DNA from: Bacteroidales bacterium UBA3663
GTDB taxonomy: Bacteria; Bacteroidota; Bacteroidia; Bacteroidales; UBA3663
Direction: 5' to 3'
NCBI GenBank assembly: GCA_002373755.1
Contig: DFJU01000077.1
Coordinates: 9,093 to 36,930, forward strand
Length of the DNA stretch: 27,838 bases
Position 1 is the first letter of the stretch; each line of letters starts with the position of its first letter. A program made the position numbers and the translations under genes. This document shows positions 23,975 through 27,838 of this stretch, in pieces. The notes beneath the pieces are model-generated. The model had not been told where the DNA came from. It saw only the letters and a list, made by a program, of their open reading frames with translations, and made no database searches.

Positions 23975-24223
23975 GCGTGCACGGCAAAACTCTCGGTTTT
24001 ACTCTTTTTTTCGACAAGCAGTGCTGACGATTCCAGCCCCGAAAAGCCCCGAACGACGTTCTGCAACCGCCATCATAAAAAATTTCGGCCGACAAGCGCG
24101 CTCCAAAAAGTCCAAAACAAAAGTCGCCCGCACTTGCAGCCTTTCAGAGAATGAGCCGCCGACGTTTGCTCCAGTTTCCCGAAAAAAACAGATAGCCGCT
24201 GTTCATTTTCTGAAAGTTATTTG

Positions 24224-24231
24224 TATCTTTG
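24224..24231 (+). promoter_or_regulatory. Promoter -7 box for the galM operon
   Basis: TATCTTTG followed by CGCG matches the local promoter pattern. A weak upstream GTTC at 24201-24204 is 19 bases away. The ATG of the epimerase is 56 bases downstream. Confidence 0.7.
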
Positions 24232-24286
24232 CGCGCTGAAAAATCCATCTATAATTATACCATACATTATCCAACCTAAAAACAAC

Positions 24287-25525
24287 ATGAAGAATTTAAC
24301 AAAATTTTTCGGACTTGCAGTCATTGCGATGCCGATGGTCAGCAGTTGCTCCCAAAAGGTGGAGCCAGTTCCAACAAAATCGGGTCTTGACCCACAGAAG
24401 TTCGTAGCCGAGATCAACGGCAAGAAGACCGGACTCTACACTCTGACCAACGCCAACGGCATGGAGGTCTGCCTGACCAACTTGGGCGGCCGCATCGTCA
24501 GCATCATGGTTCCGGACCGCAACGGCGAGCTGAAGGATGTCGTGCTCGGCTTCGACAACGTGCTGCAGTACGCCAACATGGACGAGAACGGCAACGTCGG
24601 CCTGGGCAAGACCCCATCGGACTTCGGCGCCTGCATCGGCCGCTACGCCAACCGCATCGGACAAGGCAAGTTCACGCTCGACGGCGTCGAATATGACCTG
24701 CCGAAAAACAACTTCGGCCACTGCCTGCACGGCGGTCCGACCGGATGGCAATATCAGGTTTATGACGCTGAGATGAGCGACGACAGCACATCCGTCACCA
24801 TGAGCATCACTTCGCCCGATGGCGACAACGGCTTCCCTGGCACCGTCAAGGCCAACTGCACATACACGTTGACCGACGACAACGAACTCGTGATTTCGTA
24901 CAACGCCACGACCGACAAGCCAACCATCATCAACATGACGAACCACTCATATTTCAATTTGAGCGGCGATCCGACCAACGCAATTACAGAAGACTCGCTT
25001 GTCATCTTCTCGAAGCAGATGACGCCAGTCGACCAGACCTATATGACAACCGGCGAGATCCGCGACATCGAACCCGGTTCGCCATTCGACTTCCTGCCAA
25101 AGCGCGACGAGGCTCCACACATGTTCCAAGTCGGCGCCCAGATCGATGCAGAAGACGAGCAGATCAAGAACGGCAACGGCTACGACCACAACTGGGTGCT
25201 GCTGCCGACACCTGAAGGCGCAAGCAAACTGGATTTGCCGGCCTGCATCCTGATGAGCCCGAAGAGCGGCATTGTGCTCGTCGTGAAGACAACCGAGCCT
25301 GGCGTACAGTGCTATTCGGGCAACTTCCTCGACGGAACAGCCATCGGCAAGAAGGGCATCGCCTACCAGCAGCGCACCGGCATCTGCCTCGAAACACAGA
25401 AGTATCCAGACACTCCGAACAAGCCTGAATGGCCATCGTGCACGCTCCGTCCGGGTGAGGAATATGAGAGCATTACTGTGTTCCAGTTCATCACCGACAA
25501 CCAGCGTCCTTCAGATAAAAAATAA
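24287..25525 (+). CDS. galM: Lipoprotein aldose 1-epimerase (mutarotase)
   Basis: This encodes 412 residues from the ATG at 24287, which follows the promoter and gives a lipoprotein signal (AVIAMPMVSSC, acceptor Cys21). The enzyme interconverts alpha and beta anomers of glucose or galactose. Visible motifs are TNLGGRIVSIMVPDR (64-78), DFGACIGRYANRIGQGKF (112-129), CLHGG with His148, TNHSYFNLSG with His220 as the likely general acid, and GICLETQ with Glu369 as the likely base. Bacteroidota often export this enzyme, unlike the cytoplasmic GalM of Escherichia coli, so it would work outside the inner membrane. Two sugar-transporter genes follow directly, which suggests it supplies the right anomer for uptake. 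Confidence 0.93.
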   Translation: MKNLTKFFGLAVIAMPMVSSCSQKVEPVPTKSGLDPQKFVAEINGKKTGLYTLTNANGMEVCLTNLGGRIVSIMVPDRNGELKDVVLGFDNVLQYANMDENGNVGLGKTPSDFGACIGRYANRIGQGKFTLDGVEYDLPKNNFGHCLHGGPTGWQYQVYDAEMSDDSTSVTMSITSPDGDNGFPGTVKANCTYTLTDDNELVISYNATTDKPTIINMTNHSYFNLSGDPTNAITEDSLVIFSKQMTPVDQTYMTTGEIRDIEPGSPFDFLPKRDEAPHMFQVGAQIDAEDEQIKNGNGYDHNWVLLPTPEGASKLDLPACILMSPKSGIVLVVKTTEPGVQCYSGNFLDGTAIGKKGIAYQQRTGICLETQKYPDTPNKPEWPSCTLRPGEEYESITVFQFITDNQRPSDKK

Positions 25526-25534
25526 TAGCACACC

Positions 25535-26833
25535 GTGAAAAACCTGAACTGGATAGCGATCGTCACCATGTGGGCAATGCTCTGCATGATTTCGTTCGTC
25601 ACCAACATCGCAGCACCTTTCGGCAACATCTGGTCGGCCCACTACGATTGGGCCGGCATGGCCGGAAACATGATGAACTTCGTGGCCTACCTCTTCATGG
25701 GTATTCCCGCAGGCGCATTGCTCATCCGGTTCGGGTATAAAAGAACCATCCTGATTGCCCTCGGCGTAGGCGCAGCCGGCATGGCAACACAGCTGGCTTC
25801 GGGCTACGTGGGCGACTCGACCCCCGTGGTGGAAATTGCCGGTCAGATGATCTGTCTGAACCTGTTCATCTACCTGTTGGGGGCTTTGATTTGCGGATTC
25901 AGCGTCTGCATACTCAACACGAGCGTCACTCCGATGATCAACCTGCTGGGCGGCGGCGGCAAACGCGGCTACCAGCTCATCCAAGCCGGCGGCACAATCA
26001 ATTCGCTGGTCGGTTCGATGGCTCCGATGGCGGTCGGCTTCCTGATTGGCACGCTCACCGAACGGACAACCATCAGCGAAGTCGCGCCACTGTGTCTGGT
26101 GGCAATGTGCATCTTCATCGCGGCGTTTATCATCGTCTGCTTCATCCGAATCGACGAGCCGCAGGGCGACCTTTCACAGGTTCAGTTCAAGCACTCGCCA
26201 CTCCATTTCCGTCACTTCAGGCTCGGTGCAATCGCCATTTTCTTCTATGTGGGCACCGAAGTCGGAATTCCGAGCGAACTCAACGCATGGATCAGCCATC
26301 TGACCGACTCAGCTGGCAACCCGATCGTTGGTTCGGCAGCAATCGCAGGCTCGTTGGCCGGCATCTATTGGACTCTGATGATGGTCGGCCGATTCCTATC
26401 GACCATAATTTCGAACAGGTTCACCCCACGCACACAGATGATTGCCGCCTGCATCATAGCCATTGTGCTGTTGCTCGTCGCGCAATTCACATCGGACATT
26501 CCGTTCCACATCATGCAGACCGAGATTCCGCTTTCTTGCCTCTTCATTCTGTTGTGCGGATTGTGTACCGCAGTGCTTTGGGCAGCAATTTTCAACCTTG
26601 CGACCGACGGACTCGGCAAATACACGGCGAAGGCATCGGGCATCTTCATGACAATGGTGGTCGGCGGCGGCATCATGCCAATCGTGCAGGAGAATGTGCT
26701 CCGACCGGCAATCGGCTACTCGGCATCGTACATACTCGTAATGGCGATGTTCGGTTATATGCTCTACTACGGAATCTGGGGGTGCAAGAAGGTCAATTTC
26801 GACATTGACACACAGGATGGCATCGGACATTAA
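25535..26833 (+). CDS. MFS sugar transporter (FucP/GluP-like)
   Basis: This encodes 432 residues starting with GTG, nine bases after the epimerase stop; no ATG is available before the first membrane helix. About twelve membrane helices can be seen, with the MFS-type loop RFGYKRTILIALG after helix 2 and the glycine-rich LLGGGGKRGYQLIQAGGTINSLVGSMAP stretch around helix 4-5. This pattern and the length of about 430 resemble the fucose/glucose/galactose:proton symporters of Bacteroidota. The sugar cannot be fixed from sequence alone, but the neighbouring galM points to glucose or galactose. Probably co-transcribed with galM. Confidence 0.88.
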   Translation: MKNLNWIAIVTMWAMLCMISFVTNIAAPFGNIWSAHYDWAGMAGNMMNFVAYLFMGIPAGALLIRFGYKRTILIALGVGAAGMATQLASGYVGDSTPVVEIAGQMICLNLFIYLLGALICGFSVCILNTSVTPMINLLGGGGKRGYQLIQAGGTINSLVGSMAPMAVGFLIGTLTERTTISEVAPLCLVAMCIFIAAFIIVCFIRIDEPQGDLSQVQFKHSPLHFRHFRLGAIAIFFYVGTEVGIPSELNAWISHLTDSAGNPIVGSAAIAGSLAGIYWTLMMVGRFLSTIISNRFTPRTQMIAACIIAIVLLLVAQFTSDIPFHIMQTEIPLSCLFILLCGLCTAVLWAAIFNLATDGLGKYTAKASGIFMTMVVGGGIMPIVQENVLRPAIGYSASYILVMAMFGYMLYYGIWGCKKVNFDIDTQDGIGH

Positions 26834-26886
26834 AAACTCGAGAAACACTTAATTTATTTCTATACCAAAAATTACAATCAAAAGAC

Positions 26887-27838
26887 ATGGACAAAATCCT
26901 ATCCGCACTTGGCAGCAACGGTTTTGAGGTCATCGACTACGTTGTTTTTGCCGCCTATATCGTGCTTTTGGTTGGCTTGGGCATGTTCCTGAGCCGTTCC
27001 AAGAAGGGCGAAGAGAAATCATCTACCGACTACTTCCTTGCAGGCAACACATTGACATGGTGGGCCGTCGGTGCATCGCTCATCGCAGCCAACATCTCGG
27101 CTGAGCAGTTCATCGGAATGTCGGGTTCGGCATTCGCTTCCGGCATCGCACAGGCAGCCTACGAGCTCATGGCAGCCGCTACGTTGCTCGTTGTGGGCAA
27201 GTTCCTGCTCCCACTCATGATCGAGAAGAAAATCTTCACCATCCCACAGTTCCTCCGCGAGCGCTACAACTGGGGTGTAGGTTTCGCATTCTCGCTGCTT
27301 TGGCTCTTCCTCTACGTGTTCGTCAACCTGACTTCGGTGGCTTGGCTCGGCGCATTGGCCATACAGCAGATTCTTGGTCTGCCGACCGACATGACCGTGG
27401 TTATTGCAGGCATCGAGATTGATCAGGTCCGTATGGTCATCATCCTGTCGCTCTTCCTCATTGCAGGTATCTATTCAATCTACGGAGGTCTGGCATCAGT
27501 GGCATGGACCGACGTCATGCAGGTTACATTCCTCGTGGGCGGTGGCTTGATTACGGCCTATGCAGCACTCTCCGTCATCGGTTCTGAAATGGGCTTGGGC
27601 GGTGCTATCGATGCACTTGGCCACATCAAGGACTATCTGGCATCTATTCCGGGCGACAAGCACTTCAACCTCGTCGTTACCCGCAACGAAGAGCTTTATC
27701 CCGTCATCAACGGTGTGAGCGATGCTGCTGGCAATGTTGTACAGAAGGAGGATCCATTCTTCACCAACCCTGGCATCGTGCTCATCTTCGGTGCACTTTG
27801 GTTGACCAACCTCGGCTACTGGGGCTTCAACCAGTACA
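26887..27838 (+). CDS. Sodium/solute symporter (SSS/SLC5 family), 3' end outside window
   Basis: The frame opens at the ATG at 26887 and stays open to the window end, giving 317 residues of an expected 500-560. It is very hydrophobic: helix 1 is VIDYVVFAAYIVLLVGLGMFLS, followed by STDYFLAGNTLTWWAVGASLIAANISAEQFIGMSGSAF. This matches the vSGLT sodium/galactose symporter start, including the unwound helix-1 region. WLFLYVFVNLTSVAWLGALAI and IYGGLASVAWTDVMQVTFLVGG follow, the second being an SLC5 hallmark. It lies 53 bases after the MFS gene on the same strand and likely imports a hexose with sodium. Confidence 0.92.
   Translation, partial: MDKILSALGSNGFEVIDYVVFAAYIVLLVGLGMFLSRSKKGEEKSSTDYFLAGNTLTWWAVGASLIAANISAEQFIGMSGSAFASGIAQAAYELMAAATLLVVGKFLLPLMIEKKIFTIPQFLRERYNWGVGFAFSLLWLFLYVFVNLTSVAWLGALAIQQILGLPTDMTVVIAGIEIDQVRMVIILSLFLIAGIYSIYGGLASVAWTDVMQVTFLVGGGLITAYAALSVIGSEMGLGGAIDALGHIKDYLASIPGDKHFNLVVTRNEELYPVINGVSDAAGNVVQKEDPFFTNPGIVLIFGALWLTNLGYWGFNQY

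Larger units (their letters stand above)
23812..24286. other. Divergent intergenic region between the phosphatase and epimerase genes
   Basis: This 475-base gap holds the minus-strand promoter and leader (23812-23974) and the plus-strand -7 box at 24224-24231. The middle, about 23975-24200, has no convincing gene or strong hairpin; T-rich and A-rich patches occur at 24000-24010 and 24078-24084. Confidence 0.7.

Noticed and set aside
24221..24286. Longer N-terminus for the aldose epimerase
   Set aside because: It would begin upstream of the -7 box at 24224, and the ATG at 24287 gives a proper lipoprotein signal.

Overview
The window looks like a chromosomal piece of a GC-rich member of the Bacteroidota, most likely order Bacteroidales. 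The evidence is six promoters with the phylum-specific -7 box TAnnTTTG, several lipoproteins whose signal peptide is followed by a charged or polar start, a TonB-dependent receptor with partner lipoproteins, a two-component-regulator-type propeller protein, GH127 and DPP IV. I cannot name the genus. Codon use is strongly G/C-ending through most of the window, with one clear exception at 12.6-14.4 kb.

Layout. (1) 2-1003: 3' end of a large surface protein of the macroglobulin/TonB-plug kind. (2) 1080-6365: a vitamin B12 acquisition locus consisting of promoter, cobalamin riboswitch, BtuB-type receptor, a two-part BtuG-like beta-propeller lipoprotein and a DUF4465 lipoprotein. The genes are separated by long inverted repeats and the locus ends at a strong terminator. 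No inner-membrane BtuCDF genes are in the window. (3) 6425-12346: a membrane-tethered AraC-type regulator (propeller, Y_Y_Y, one TM segment, HTH) without kinase or receiver domains, then a secreted GH127 beta-L-arabinofuranosidase-like enzyme with its own promoter and terminator. (4) 12368-14691: a promoter followed by a highly folded RNA, possibly a 6S-like RNA, then an AT-rich two-gene island (lipoprotein plus PD-(D/E)XK nuclease), then a gene-free stretch with three hairpins. (5) 14730-20612, minus strand: a complete tripartite RND efflux operon (adaptor, pump, TolC-like channel). (6) 20717-23811, minus strand: DPP IV-type peptidase and, upstream of it, a CpsB-type PHP phosphatase with a clear promoter and a foldable leader. 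(7) 24224-27838, plus strand: secreted lipoprotein aldose 1-epimerase, MFS sugar transporter and a sodium/solute symporter cut by the window end.

How the parts work together. The B12 genes would capture corrinoids at the cell surface and pass them through BtuB under riboswitch control. The AraC-type regulator probably senses a periplasmic sugar and controls the GH127 gene. The epimerase equilibrates sugar anomers outside the cytoplasm for the two transporters next to it. The most unusual parts are the structured RNA and AT-rich nuclease island, the repeat architecture of the B12 operon, and a 9-mer (GCATCGGCC) that recurs throughout the GC-rich DNA, in coding frames on both strands and between genes, but is missing from the island.
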